DNA of 64,000 bases from Lichenostomus cassidix (Eukaryota; Chordata; Aves; Passeriformes; Meliphagidae). Positions 22,204 through 34,460 of this stretch are shown one piece after another; within the stretch, counting starts at the first letter, position 1, and each line of letters begins with the position of its first letter. The notes under the pieces are model-generated. The model saw nothing but the letters and a program-made list of their open reading frames with translations, ran no database searches and was not told the origin of the DNA. The stretch is from the NCBI GenBank assembly GCA_008360975.2, contig CM039211.1, positions 18,200,943 to 18,264,942 on the forward strand, read 5' to 3'. The position numbers were made by a program, and so were the translations under genes.

Positions 22204-25200
22204 GGCCTTCCTGTTACTGCTTGCTGCTGTTACTGATGTAGTCTCTACACCCCTGATAATCTTTTGGCAGTTCTTGTGGATGACATCTTTAAATGGGAAT
22301 CCTTCAGAGGACTGCCTTTTTAATTTTCTGCTCCCACTCTCAGCTCCCAGCATTTTTAACATCAGCCAGAAGTTGTTATTTCTTCCCTAAATCTGCAAGT
22401 TACTCCTACACTACTCCCATAGTCTTGCAGCTTCTATGATGATGCAATGCCTCACAGTTCTGAGCATGCAGACCATTCCTGGTGCAGGATGTGAAGCCCA
22501 CCACAGAGGGTCATGGTCTTAGGAAGGAATTGTTTTCATTTAAGAGCAGGCTTTCATAAGTGGGTTAAGAGTCTAATGAGTAAACAGAGGTCCTGGCCCT
22601 AGAGATGCTTTATAAGATCTTTGAGTAGTCTGTTTAGCAGAGCTTGAAAGAAATCTCATGGTGGCCTTACAGTAAATCAAACAATCCCTTTCCCTGTGCT
22701 CTCATTTGTGGTTTGAATCAGTTACAATGAGCCTGTTTTCAGAGGCAGAAACAGGTGTTTGGGGTGATGGTGGATAAAATTCAAAGCTCTTTTATGAATA
22801 CAACTTCAGAGAAAATATGGTAAAAGGACTGTAACTGACCTGCACTTCAAAATATGAGGTAAAACCAGAAGGAGCAGTCCAAGCTGCTTGTAACCAGCTT
22901 GGTCTGATAGTGAGTAATTTTCAGTTGCAAAGGGGTACAAAAAGTCACAAATGGTGACCCAGAATATTGACTGTGTTGCAGGAGTTTCATGCAGATGGAC
23001 CAGTATGTGGGAACCATAAATCCAGACCTGGACAGCTCTTTCTGCAGAGGTGATGCTGGCCTTACACACCATCTCACACAGCAACTTTCAGCTACTGGAA
23101 GGGCCAAGGAAAGGACAAATTTGGATTGCTTCAGTGTCCTTTGGAGACCTCTCAACACACACAAAGCAGAGATGCTGTGCATCTTCTCTGTGAGCAAGCA
23201 GCCAGGCGGGGATCCTGCCAAGAGAAAGTGAGCACAGCCTGGACTCTGACCAGAATCAATTCCACAAAGTGATTTTTCCTTCGTACAAGGTATTTGCAAT
23301 CACTCAGGACTATCAACTCAGGAATGTGAGAATACAAACAACCAGCTGTGCCCCAGCTCTATGGGAGAATTACTTTTAAGAAGCTAGTAGCAATGATAAT
23401 GCTCTGTGTCTTCTATGACCCTGAAGAAGGAGCACACTTCTTTCAAAGGTTTTCTACATGAGATGCTGGTTCAGTAGTTTTTTTACTACAGAGTTCACTT
23501 GCATTGTTTATAGCCTTAAAAATTAATAATATTAATGAAACTTTCCCAAAACTATACAATGGGCAAGCACTTGCTTTCCACTCTAAGTAGTGAGTGGCAT
23601 GCCTTTAGCAAAGCCATTGGAAAATACAAGCAATATGCCTTTCAGTGGTCTCAGGCTTGTGTTGTTTTGCGGTTGGAGCTGCATAACAAAGGTTGACACA
23701 AATGATCCAGTAAAAATAGTGCAGGATATGAAGAAAGTGTTCATAATGTGTGAGGCTTTCTAAGTTTAATGCAGTGCTTATTTGTAGAAGTAGTTCATCC
23801 TCAGAAACAAACAGAAAGAAAACATGAAATAACATATCATCCGCTAAACTACACTTTCACATGTGCATGCCATTATAAGAAAAGGCTGCACAAAACATTC
23901 AGATGAATATTTTCCTACCCAGACACACATTAAGTTGCTGATAAAGGAATTTAAACTTGAAGGCTAGTTTTGACTTGGTCTAGAGGAGCATACAAGGGCA
24001 CAAACCCTCAGGTCTGAGTGTGCCGGGCAAGCACATGATAATGTATCTGCAGACTACCTCCCAGAGCAAGCAGATGGCTGCCACAGACGGGGAACAAATG
24101 TAAACTCAGTTCAGTTGACCTCCACGAGCAACTGTGGCAAATTGCTTTAATGTAAGTGCTGGTGGTACTGCACATATTTTTCCCAAGCAACCAGGACTCT
24201 CATTTTGACTGGTGTGTTAGGGCCAGATGTGTTCCTTCAAATATCCCTTGCCACAGTCTCAGTCCACCCCTGCAAACTGATGCAAAGAGGGAATGCCTAA
24301 CTGGCAAAGTGCTGAATCTGCACCAGAGGGGCTGCTGGATATGAACTGGATCCTGGGAACTGCGTGAGCCAAGTGGCACAGTGCTATGCAGAGCACAAGG
24401 CTTGGGACATTGCATCTCTGGCCCATGTGACAAATGTCATAAAACCTCCAGTGTTTTTAAACATTTAAAACTGAAGTTTTAAAAAGCTTTGGTTAGTATT
24501 TTGCACTGTTTGAAATAAAGTGTTCAGCAGAGCTGAAATTTATTAATTTTGAAAACTAAGCCATCTGGAGCATTAGCTGCTTAATTACAGCAGAAAGAGT
24601 CATGAATGAACACTTTCTATTTTCTATTGCAGGATTCAGAGTGCGTTTAAACTTTTTTATTCCGTGATTAAAAAAAAAGAAAGAGACATGGAAGCAGTCA
24701 TGCTATGCTATGCTTTCAGCTTTTTCTTTTCACAAAGTAAAAAAAACCACAAAAAAGCAAAGAACAAACCCTTCAACCCAAACCCACGGAACATAAAACC
24801 TAACTATGTAGTGATAAAATTCAGTCTGTCTCTTTACAAAGCAGAGATGACAACAGTGATTACATATAGATGAATATGGGAGAAAAATAAAGAAAGATGT
24901 TTTGCCTCTTGGTCAGTTGCTGCATTTAATGTAATTTTTCCCCACGGGGTTGTAAATCACTTGTCTTTTTGTGCTTTTGGTCATTCTAAGAATTTTTGAT
25001 CCCAGGGTAAACCCCAACTTGAAACAATATGGACTTGATGAGTTTACTCTGCTTGAAACAAGGAAGCCTTTGTCCTGCATGCCCCAGGCAACATAAAACA
25101 CAATGCCCCTATCCTCTTTTGCCATGAGACCTTCAGTCAACATTCCCCTTGGTTTATGACAACTGAACCAATAATTAGGCCTGAGGCATTCAAACATGAC

Positions 25201-26504
25201 ATTTGGAACAGAGGGTGCACTGATGTGTATGAACCCTGTAGTGTGCTACTCTTGTCTCCTGCAATGGAAAAGTGCAAAGGTACATTTAGAAGTTGCTGCT
25301 ACAACCCATTATTTTTCACAGCTGTGTTTTCACTCTCTCTGTTTTGTGGAAGAATTTGAAATTTAGAAGATACACTGTTTAGCTCGAGTTTTTTCTGAGA
25401 GGGGAATTTTACCAAACATTTTTACAAATGTCTTCCTTCTCTCACATGGTGCCACAGTACTGGTTAAAGCACTCTTCCACGATGCCCCAGGATATGTCTC
25501 AGCCCTGAAGCTATTCCCAGTTGTATACTGATAAAGAACAAATGCTGCCTTACAGGTTTGTCCTGAAGAGAAACTGTCTGATCCTATAGATTCCCACAGC
25601 CTGCAATGCCTGCTCCACTGAAATTCAGGAGCTCCAGGTGCCAGTGTGACTAGTCAGGGTTGCTCATATTTTGCATTCTTGCCAACCCTCAATTCATGTC
25701 TGTGCCAGGTGGAGGCAAAGCCGAATTCAGGCAGAACCAGCCAGTTAAAGAGGAGCCACAAAGCAGGGTAAATCTGTGTTTCTGCACATCAGGATCTCTG
25801 GGCATACCTGAAGGTCACTTAACAGACCCTGTGGGAAGGAGGTGATGGTGCTGCTGCCAATTTCTCCGTGGTTATTTCTGCCATGTAGCAGGGAGGGTTG
25901 GCGGTGGACAAAACAGATCTGTGCTGGGAAGGCCACACTTGGATGAGTGGTTGCATGTACATTATCAACAATATCATTTGTGTGGTTACTTTCAGAAACA
26001 ACAGTTTTCAGTGTGCCAAAAAGCATATTGTGAGATTCCAGGACCAGATGGACCCCTAATAATCAGTAATAACACCTAATGGGTGGAAAAAGCATACTGC
26101 AGCCTGCAGTTTTTATAAACTGGCAGATTGAGAGGAGGTCAACTTTTTAGGGGAAACAGGTAAAAAAACCCCAATACATGTTATTTCAGAGCAGATAGCT
26201 AATCAGTGATAGAGTAGACCTAAATTCTTCATTCTTTATGTTCAAACTGCTATGTCACGGTGCCTTGCATCATCAGGTAATAAATACCTTGGAGATCTCT
26301 GCCTCCTATCCATCTGGTGATAGGCCCTGACTAGTTTTAAAGCCTGTATAATGTGGGATGTGTTATATAGCATTCTTCAAAGGCTCAGCCTTACATCATT
26401 CCAGACTGGCTGAAAATCACTGAATTTTGATAGTTCAAATAGGCTAATTTTCTGTATTTTTTATACTGCAATAAGCCTAAACATTCAGATACCAATTGTG
26501 TGCT
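22204..26504. other. Non-coding sequence, mixed composition
   Basis: I see no assignable gene. Minus-strand frames of 150 and 92 codons (22806-23299) share the same interval with a plus-strand frame, which speaks for chance openness in a stop-poor patch. An A-rich patch lies at about 24664-24790. One exon-like segment is listed at 22982. Confidence 0.5.
22982..23227 (+). other. Candidate exon, unidentified
   Basis: An acceptor TGACTGTGTTGCAG ends at 22981, and a donor GAGAAA followed by GTGAGC starts at 23228. The 246-nt interval is open in one plus frame (MQMDQYVGTINPDLDSSF... from 22989), with a TGA exactly at the donor (23229-23231). The acceptor has a poor pyrimidine tract. The minus strand is also open across the whole interval. 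I do not recognise the peptide. Confidence 0.15.
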
Positions 26505-26540
26505 ATGAAGTTGGTGCAAAATTAAATTTGCACTTGCCCA
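26505..26540 (+). mobile_element. Possible mariner-type terminal motif with hairpin
   Basis: GTTGGTGCAAAATTAA (26510-26525), followed by TTGC and TTGCCCAT, resembles the terminal inverted repeat of cecropia-type mariners (GGTTGGTGCAAAAGTAATTGC). A TA precedes it at 26504-26505. Inside, GTGCAAA (26514-26520) and TTTGCAC (26527-26533) can pair. I did not find the matching opposite end, and no transposase remnant follows, so this is a fragment at best. Confidence 0.25.
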
Positions 26541-26608
26541 TCTGATTCGAGGGGAGTGTGAAATATACTTGTCGCACCATTTTCACATGTTACAGTGGCT
26601 CCCTCAGT

Positions 26609-26671
26609 GTGACAGCCTGGAATTGAACCAAGGGGCTGATAACAGTGACTGCCATTCTGGACTCCTACCAC
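26609..26671 (-). other. tRNA-shaped fold with B box (SINE head or chance)
   Basis: On the minus strand, GTGGTAG (26671-26665) pairs with CTGTCAC (26615-26609) over seven positions, two of them G-T. Directly inside, CTTGG / TTCAATT / CCAGG forms a five-pair T-arm containing the Pol III B box GGTTCAATTCC. The acceptor strand follows the T-stem with no gap, as in a tRNA. The middle is only about 32 nt, too short for normal D and anticodon arms, and I see no good anticodon stem. It could be a tRNA-derived SINE head with an internal deletion. I do not recognise the family. Confidence 0.3.
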
Positions 26672-26680
26672 AGCAGCCAG

Positions 26681-26727
26681 CCACAAAAAAAACCCTAACA
26701 AAACAACCAAAACCCCCCAAACCAATA
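26681..26727. repeat. A/C-rich low-complexity tract
   Basis: Plus-strand A-runs alternate with C-runs (AAAACCCTAAC, ACCAAAACCCCCC). No fixed period. It follows the tRNA-shaped fold by 9 bp on the plus strand. Confidence 0.7.
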
Positions 26728-27661
26728 TCCTCCCTAGAAACACTGGAAAGAAATCAAACACAAAGAAAACCAGACTATATAGAAAACAAGCATTTCTTCA
26801 CTCTTCATTAGCTCCTCTTTAACATGTCCCCAGAAGAAAGCAATACGTGAGCCATGGGAAGCTGTATTGCAGAAACACTTGACAGATAAATACATCAGCA
26901 ACCAGATATCCCACAATGATTTGGTTTTGTCATATTTTTCCAAGGGGTGTTCCATGAGATACTAGCAAGCTGACTGACTGCTACATAAATCAACATCACA
27001 CAGTTTCATTATTATGCTTCAGTTTACTGTTTCATTTGTTAAAGCTGTACCTCACTAAAATGATGTGTCATTTTAGCCAGTGTAAATGGGGTAACTGAGA
27101 ATGCAAAGTCTTACTAAAATGCATCTCATGCAGCAAAGCATACAAACATATGCTTATCTTTAAGAAGGTGAAGTATTCCAGTAAATTCAGCAATGCTGAA
27201 ATGGAGTGTCTGAAATCAAACTCACACTTTTTTGTTTTGGAGGACCAAACTGCCACTAAGTAATTTTCCTTTTTACTCACACATGAGTCTCCTGCTTAAA
27301 TCACAAGCTCTGTTTGTACACCAGTCTTGAATAGGTGAAATATGCAGCTGCCACAGTCACTGACAGCACCTCAGCTCTTCAGGGTACTGAAACAAGTTTT
27401 GGTTTTCTCAAATCATTGCTACTCCAGGACATGACAAAGAAAAACAAAACAATACGTTTGTAATGCTCAAAAGCCTAATCTCTTTGCCTTCTTAGGCTGG
27501 CAAACAACTGCTTCTAAGCTTTTTTCTCAGCTTGTGTCATCTTGCTGGATGCTTCCCAAATGTGAGTGGAAATAGCATTAACGGCAGTTTATCTGCAGCA
27601 GGATTACCAGATTTCTTATGATAGTTCTCAGAGGTGGATTACTCTGCTGTGCTCCAGTGAA

Positions 27662-27705
27662 AGATATCTAAGACCTGCTCAAGTCTTAGATATCTAAGAC
27701 TTGAG
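27662..27705. repeat. 28-bp perfect palindrome with adjoining direct repeat
   Basis: CTCAAGTCTTAGAT (27678-27691) is followed without spacer by its exact reverse complement ATCTAAGACTTGAG (27692-27705). The 13-mer AGATATCTAAGAC also occurs just before (27662-27674) and again inside the palindrome (27688-27700), so a second hairpin with a 13-bp stem and 8-nt loop is possible. Such a quasi-palindrome made of one motif in three alternating orientations is the usual product of a template-switch event. Confidence 0.95.
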
Positions 27706-28535
27706 GAAGTCTCTGCTGCAACTTGACATTTTTTCTACTGTGTTGCATTAGCTGCTGTCTGTCTCCTAACCTACTTTGCCCTCACATGCCCCTTTTCTGT
27801 TATTCTGGCACTGGCACAGGACCTGCTTAATATTCTGGACTGCTGTGTCAATATGCTCCACCCTTCCTCCTTCCCTCCCACAAGTCTGTGGTCACATACA
27901 GTTTTCTTCCTGCAACACCTGGAAAACAGTTTCTTATGCCCTCCTCTTTTTCCTGTTTGTTGTCTTCTTGACCCATAAATTCAAGGGATTTTTACACATG
28001 TAAAAATGTCTTCTCTTTCTCAATGTTTAGAGTTTGTAAGAGAAAAGTATGGCAGAGCAAAATTGGTATTTTATTGAAAAGAAGGGATGAAGATGTGTTT
28101 TCAGGAGAGAGAGCATATAATGTTCTTATAGACTTTATACTTTTAGCTTTTCTGTGGCTCACCTGAGATGATTGATCACTCCAGAAATCTGGGCTCCCTT
28201 AATTCCAGCTGTAGCCCAAGGACATCCCTTTACACAGCTCTCCTGCTTGATTGGCATGTCAGCTGAGCCAGAGACAGCACTGGTGGTGCTTCATTCTACA
28301 TTGTGCTGTAGCTGCCAGATACATATGGCTGTTTTCCTGCTTTTGTCCCTAAAACTTGTGCCTGTTTTAGGGTTAAATTCTTTGCTTAGGTGTCAGAGAT
28401 ATTAAATGTGTGGGAACTCCATTTCCTTAAGACCCCTTCTGTCTGTCAAATTCAGTGAAAGCTGGCCAAAAAGAAATGTTAATGTGAATAGTGAGGATGA
28501 TGAGGAGCAAAGAAGTCATATGAGTCTTTTCCATA

Positions 28536-28591
28536 TCACACAAACAAACCAACCAACCAACCCACAGACACACAGACACACAGACACACAC
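28536..28591. repeat. (AACC)n and (ACACAG)n microsatellite
   Basis: ACAAACAAACC plus three AACC-type units (28539-28562) is followed by ACACAG-type units (28563-28590). Confidence 0.85.
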
Positions 28592-29489
28592 TTTCCTAAG
28601 CTCCAGAATCATTTGACCTCAAGGGTTTTTTTTGGACTTGGTACATAACACTCTCCTCTGTAAATCAAAATTGCAGTCCATGCTGTCTGAGTATCAAAGA
28701 TGACATTTTATGTGTAAACATAATTTAACTGTTTGACATCTGGAAGAAAACAAATTACATGCAATATGCTAATATAAAGCAAATAACTGACGTGCAAGTC
28801 ATGGCAGTGAGCTTTGACTCAACTAATACTCTTTGCAGTGTAATTCTATCTAGTACACAACTGCATTTTGGCATTTTAAATCTAAAATTAAACACTGGAA
28901 GGAGAAGGAGGTCAGCTGTACTTTGATCTCCCAGCAAAACAAATCACTACAAAATAATAACATAAATTTAGGTAAAGTATAACAGGAGGTCTGAACCCTG
29001 CCTTTTATTTAGCTTTGCTCACTTTTGGCTTAGAACTGCAACTTCCACTCCACTTACTATATCTATTTGTTCTGCTTTTTTTGTTGTTTGTTTTTATTTT
29101 TTCTGAAGTTACTGCTTTTGCAAACAGTCTCTGGACCAAGGATGTTTGCCTCAAGAGTTTATTCTCTTACAATGCCAAGGCAGAAAAGCAATCTATTCTG
29201 AGGAAGACATAACATGAATTAACATCTTCTTCTTTCTCACTGCCTTTTTTACATTCTAATCCCATTGTCAAGGATGTTCTCATTCATTAATACTTTGGCC
29301 AAGTGAGTTTGCCTCACTCAAAGCCACAGCTTTTATGCTCTGAAACCTAGATAGGACTTGTGTGTTATTTTGATTGACTAAGAAACTTCACTTTAATGTG
29401 ATGTCACATGCCTTAATAGTTACTTTGATTTTATCTTAAAATACAGTGGTCACCTAAACTTTCTTAGTGTTTCTTCTGCCATTCTATAG

Positions 29490-29498
29490 GCCAGTAAG
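29490..29498 (+). other. Micro-exon-like signal (9 nt)
   Basis: A good acceptor (TTTCTTCTGCCATTCTATAG, ending 29489) is followed by GCCAGTAAG and then by a near-perfect donor GTAAGTCTAG at 29499. This would define a 9-nt exon coding three residues in frame. Short exons of this kind are typical of neuronal genes. About one such coincidence is expected in 64 kb, so support is weak. Confidence 0.15.
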
Positions 29499-31967
29499 GT
29501 AAGTCTAGGGTAAATTCACAGCCTTAATGTTACTTTTTGCTGTAGGGATTTACATTATTGATATTACTCTTTCTCCCTAAGTCACAAATCACTTTGCAAT
29601 TTAATTCAGAATTGCAAATCGGTTGCTCAGATTAATCAGTACCAAACCATTTATTCAGTTATTGATGGTGAGATAAACTCATTGCCCTCACATGCTGAGC
29701 CAAAAAAATTGCCAGCTTGCACAAGATAGATGTTTCCTAAACTTTCGATAAAATTGAAAATGTAACATTTTAATTTCTATAAATTTATAAACTAACATGC
29801 CATCAAACAGACTTTCTAACTCTTTAATTAATTTATATTTAATTTCAATGAGGGTATCCTAGAAAAACACATGAACTCAGATGGACATCCTGTCTCAGTT
29901 CTGTATGACAGGCTCTACCCAAATAAAATGTTATTCAGGATGCTATGATGAACAGGCACGGAGATCTTTTTCTTCCCAACATTTTCTTGTGCCTTATTTC
30001 TGTCTCTGGACAATAAAGTTGAACTGCATGTCTGTGCTGGGCAGGGCAGGTGCTCTCAGTTTCGCAATCATTTATGGGAGAGAAGAGCTCAGTTGTGCTC
30101 CATCTTTTCTGTGCAACTGTGTCTCCCTGAAGGAAGTGGTTTCATCTTCACACAGAGCCAGCCAAAATCCCTTTGTAAAAGGGGTGGTAAAGGCATCCAT
30201 TGTAGTCAGGCACAAACACATTCCATGCAAATATTATGCAAATAAATCAATTTAATCTGCCTTTGGTACTGATGAAGGTTGCGATCTCTGGAGGAGCAAT
30301 CTAGAGGAAACTCATGAAAGAAACCCCTTTGGCATATTCCATCAACAGTGTTTTGATCTTCTGTATGGAAATTAGTATTTCTGAAAGTAGGTTCAAAATA
30401 GGTAAAGACATTTTGATTACTTATGGTAAGCCATGTCAGAAAAGTGACAACCAAAGTGCTCAGGTGAAAAAAATCCAACATGCAGTGCTAAGTAAGAAGT
30501 GGGTGATAGTGATGGATTTCACTAATTAATACCTTAAATTTGCCTAGGATATCTCATGACAAGATGTTAATTTATTAATTTAACATTTCTTATGCCTCAA
30601 GGCCCACAGATAATGTTTGATGACCACTGGCACATGAAGATACAACAGTATTAATGAAGCATTTAGGAGGAAGAAGATTACCAGGATCGTTTTAAATAAT
30701 TAATAACAGTAAACTATACTGATTTTTATTGATTCATTAGGACTGCCTTAGAACTGACCTGTTAAAAGTCCATGATTCTTTTCAAGGAACATTTAATAGT
30801 TACATACCTAATAATAAAAAAAATCCCATAAAAAGTAAAATTAAAAGCATGAATGATATCTGCTTTAACAAAGGATATAATGTGATCTCATTATATATAT
30901 TTTTTTCAAATGGGAAAATACTAATTCACTTCCATTTGGTAAGAGCTGACTGCAAATATTATTAAAAAATTACAGTTGGGTTTGAATTCTCTAAGGAGAA
31001 CTTGAAACATATAATTTACTTTAAATGGTTCAAAAATAAGTCAGACTGACTGAAATTCGTTTAATGAAAGAATATTTTACCCATATACTAAAACCTTAGG
31101 GTCTGTTGTCTTCTATGTATATTCGTGATGCCCTCAGCAGCATTCCTTGAACATACATAATGGATCACATGGTCTTTCCAGATTATGTCTTGTAAAGGTG
31201 CTGCTTGATGGAATGGACAGAGCTGAACAGATTCCTGAGTGCAAGATCAGAAATAACTTCTTCCCCTCCCTTTCCCTCCCCTCTCCTCCCCTCCCCTTCC
31301 CCCAGTTCCCTCATTAGTTGTGTTTATCATTTCCATCTGATATGTTTGGGTTTGTCTCACATGGACAGTTTTGCAAGTACAGAAGGGGAATGTGGATATC
31401 ACCACACTTTGGTCTTTCCTGTTTTTTCTTTCCTTTTACTTCATGTACACATTTGTATATGTGTGTATCAAAGGAATCACACTTTAAAGCACTCCTTCAA
31501 AGGAAAAATATTACCCTCAGAGAAGCATGAGCAGTTAGTCTTTGAAATAATAGATTCAGAAAACTGAAAGGCTCATGGCATAATGACTTGGTGAGGAAAA
31601 CGGCAGTGCTGGTAACATGACCCTTGAAAAATTAATTACATTCAACTTCCTGCAATCACCGCTTCTCTTCTGCCTCTACTTCCTTACCAGGGAAAGTGGT
31701 ATATTAATATCACCTCCTGTATGGCAGGTACCACAGTCTGGAATACAAACACAGAATTGTAGGGAAGCTGCTCCCTGTTTATGTTCCTGTGAAAAAACAG
31801 GAGGGTAACAGCTGCAGGGAAGAGAAAAAGTCTTTGTGAATGTGCCTGTGGAAGATGATGACTAGGAAACATTACTCTAGCACACATTTTGCACCCTAAG
31901 CATGAAACACAGCCTCCTTCTCTTCCCTGAGCTCCATAAATCTGTGCCCTCTCCAAATACCATGCTG
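29499..31967. other. Unique AT-rich sequence
   Basis: I see no gene. A 124-codon plus frame at 29881-30255 resembles nothing known. A pyrimidine patch is listed at 31258. Confidence 0.55.
31258..31310. repeat. CT-rich tract
   Basis: CCCTCCC, CCCTTT and CCCTC units in irregular order on the plus strand, ending in CCCCCAG. Confidence 0.85.
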
Positions 31968-32439
31968 TGTTGGGTTTGCATGGCAAGGTTTTGGTAGCAG
32001 AAGGGGCTGCAGGAGTGACTCCTGCAGGAAGCTGCTCAAAGCTTTCCCTCTGTCTGCCAGAGCCAACACCAGCCAGACCTGCTGCTGGCCAAGGTGATCA
32101 GAACAGTGGCAGAACCTCTGGGGGGACAGATTTAGGAAGGGGAAAAAAACTGTCCAACAGCAACTGCAGCAAGAGAAGAGAGGAGTGAGAAGATGTGAGA
32201 GGAACAGTCCTGCAGACACCAAGATTCTACTCTGCTTTGATTGGTAATAAATTAAATTAAATTTTTTTCCCACAGTCTGTTTTATCTGGGACAGTTATTG
32301 GCGAGTGATCTCTCCTTGTCCTTACCTCAACCCATGAGCTTTTAATTGTGTTTTTCTATCCCTTGCTTAGCTGAGGAGGTGAGTGATTGAGTGGCTTTCA
32401 TGGGTACCCAGCACCCAGCCAGGGTCAGCCTGTCACACA
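31968..32439 (+). mobile_element. Songbird-type solo LTR with internal deletion
   Basis: It starts TGTTGGGTTTGCATGGCAAG at 31968 and ends at GTCACACA (32432-32439). Between lie a GCTGGCCAAGG segment, an AGGAAGGGGAAAA segment (32135-32147), an ACACCAAG segment, then TTTGATTGGTAATAAATTAA carrying the polyadenylation signal (32246-32251), TGGGACAGTTATTGG, a CCTTACCTCAACCCATGAGC segment and CAGCCAGGGTCA. This order matches, from memory, an LTR family common in songbird genomes whose full copies carry several hundred extra bp between the ACACCAAG and ATTGGTAATAAA segments. That part is missing here. No internal retroviral region flanks it, so it is a solo LTR. I see no clear target duplication. 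Confidence 0.75.
32246..32251 (+). promoter_or_regulatory. LTR polyadenylation signal AATAAA
   Basis: AATAAA in the context ATTGGTAATAAATTAA, followed within about 20 bp by a T-run. It belongs to the LTR at 31968-32439. Confidence 0.6.
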
Positions 32440-34460
32440 TACTATTTTCACTATGTACGAAACACACCTGACTGTGCAGCACCGTCAAATATATTTTTGG
32501 AATATTTTACTTCTATTTAAAACTTTTGCTTGATCTGTCAATCTGACTAAAATTTGCAGCATGACTTTTATGTCAGAGTTTTAATTAGCTCTATTTTATT
32601 TTTGGGACTTATTAAGAGAATCTTTTTATACATCACAGTACTGTGAGGCCGCTGCAGCTTCTCCTCAGCAGGCAATAAAATATGTATCACTAAAGGCTGT
32701 AAATTACTTTTCCCACCTAACTTAACAGAATTGTGGCTTGCAGATTTTCACTGCTGACACTCAGAAAGACAACACTCTTGACTTCTGCTATTAGGAGGAA
32801 GGGCTGATGCAGACAGGACACTCTGTCTTGTTTGCCTTCTCCGACTGTTTCTAAAGCTTTTTTATTGTAAATTACCAATAAACAAATGTGTAAATATGTG
32901 CTTTAATTTCTAAATGATTGTTGACATTTAATGATGAATTTTAATAAGAAGAAAGGGTTATTTTTTCCTTCTCCTTTCACTCTTTTTTTATTGAGGGAAA
33001 CACAAAGTTGTTGAATCAATCCCAAAGACTCCCAATATGTCCCAAATAACTTCTGAGCTCATGTTGAATTTGCAGTGAGCTTATTTGCATGCATACCCTA
33101 CCCAGATATCTCCACCAAAAGACAAAGACAAAGGTTTGAAATTTCTCTGTAGAGTGAAGGTTTCTGCACAATTTTCCATGCACAGTGAAACAGCAGTGCA
33201 TGGACCCTCTGTTGACACCACCTTGATAATCTCATTTGGGAAACCCGTCTTGACCCTCTGGTTTGAAGCTAGAGGTTATTAAAATCTGAAGAAACTCTTT
33301 CTTGCTGGCTCAAGAAGGTTCTAATAGGGTTCAAGAGGATAGAAGCTCAATTGCTTTGCTTTTCCATAGTTTTTGAGAGTATAATCCTATACAGTCTTCC
33401 CTCCATAACAGTCTGTACTCTTTGGGTTGCAGACTGTACTGCAATCTCTGAATTCATAGTTACCACCCTTGCTTTTTATTATATGTCAGTCAATCCTCGT
33501 GCTCAGTGCAGAATCATTATTTACCTCATAGATTTTTCTGTAATTCTCCTCACTACATTATTCAAGAGCTTTGTAAGGACTGCATTTATCCTTATAATCT
33601 CCACCAGATGAAGTGTTGTTGTTTTCCTAGTCTTAGATGGGGAGAGATAGGTCATGGTGAAATCAAAGTGTTCAGAAGGATGTATTAATTGTAGGTGTCC
33701 ATTTTAAATGAGGGAGGAGCTGACTTTCTCAAAAGGATTGGCTTTACTAGAGCATATTACAAGATGCACAACACAGATTTCATTGATTTCCTTAGCAGTG
33801 GAGAATGCTCAGCATTCCCTTATTTCCTGGTGGCAAAAATATCTGCAAACACTCACCATCTCTACAAATTATCCTGTACTGTGTGACAGATGGTCACTAG
33901 AGTATCTGAGGCTGAATATCTCTGGAGAGACCTTGGAGAAGATGAGATTTAGTCATTTTATGGCATGTATGTCTACTAGGAGATAAATGAGGGATCGGTT
34001 CCTGCTTATCATATTCACTTAGGAAATGTTAATGGAAATTTCAGTACAGAATGTCTAAAAGTGCCTTTGAAAACTTCCTAGTCTAGTACCACAGGACGAA
34101 GCACAAAAAGCAGCAAACTTCTCCAAATAAAAGGCATTTCTGCTATTCATTACTGCAGGAACATACCTGAATAAGAAAGCACCCAATTCTAGAAAATTCT
34201 GCAGGGAATTTCTTGTCTCCAAGAGAATAAGAATGAGATCATTAAAGCCTTCATTTGAGGTTTTCTCCATGTGCAGTATAAAAGATAGTCTGATATTGTC
34301 TTTGGATGGACAGCAGGTTCCTGAAGCTAATGAAGTTCTGGTGGAACATAAAGCACAAATGGGCAAAAGTGTTTAAACTCATTTGTTCAGCTTTCCTGTG
34401 TGTTACAAATGTTCTTCTCCTTCTTTCTTCCTCTCCCATCTTTTTGGCTGAGCCAATCAC
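32440..34460. other. Unique AT-rich sequence
   Basis: I see no gene, RNA gene or repeat that I can support. Confidence 0.55.

Noticed and set aside
22847..23299. 150-codon minus-strand frame
   Set aside because: The plus strand is open over much of the same interval, which indicates a stop-poor patch rather than a gene.
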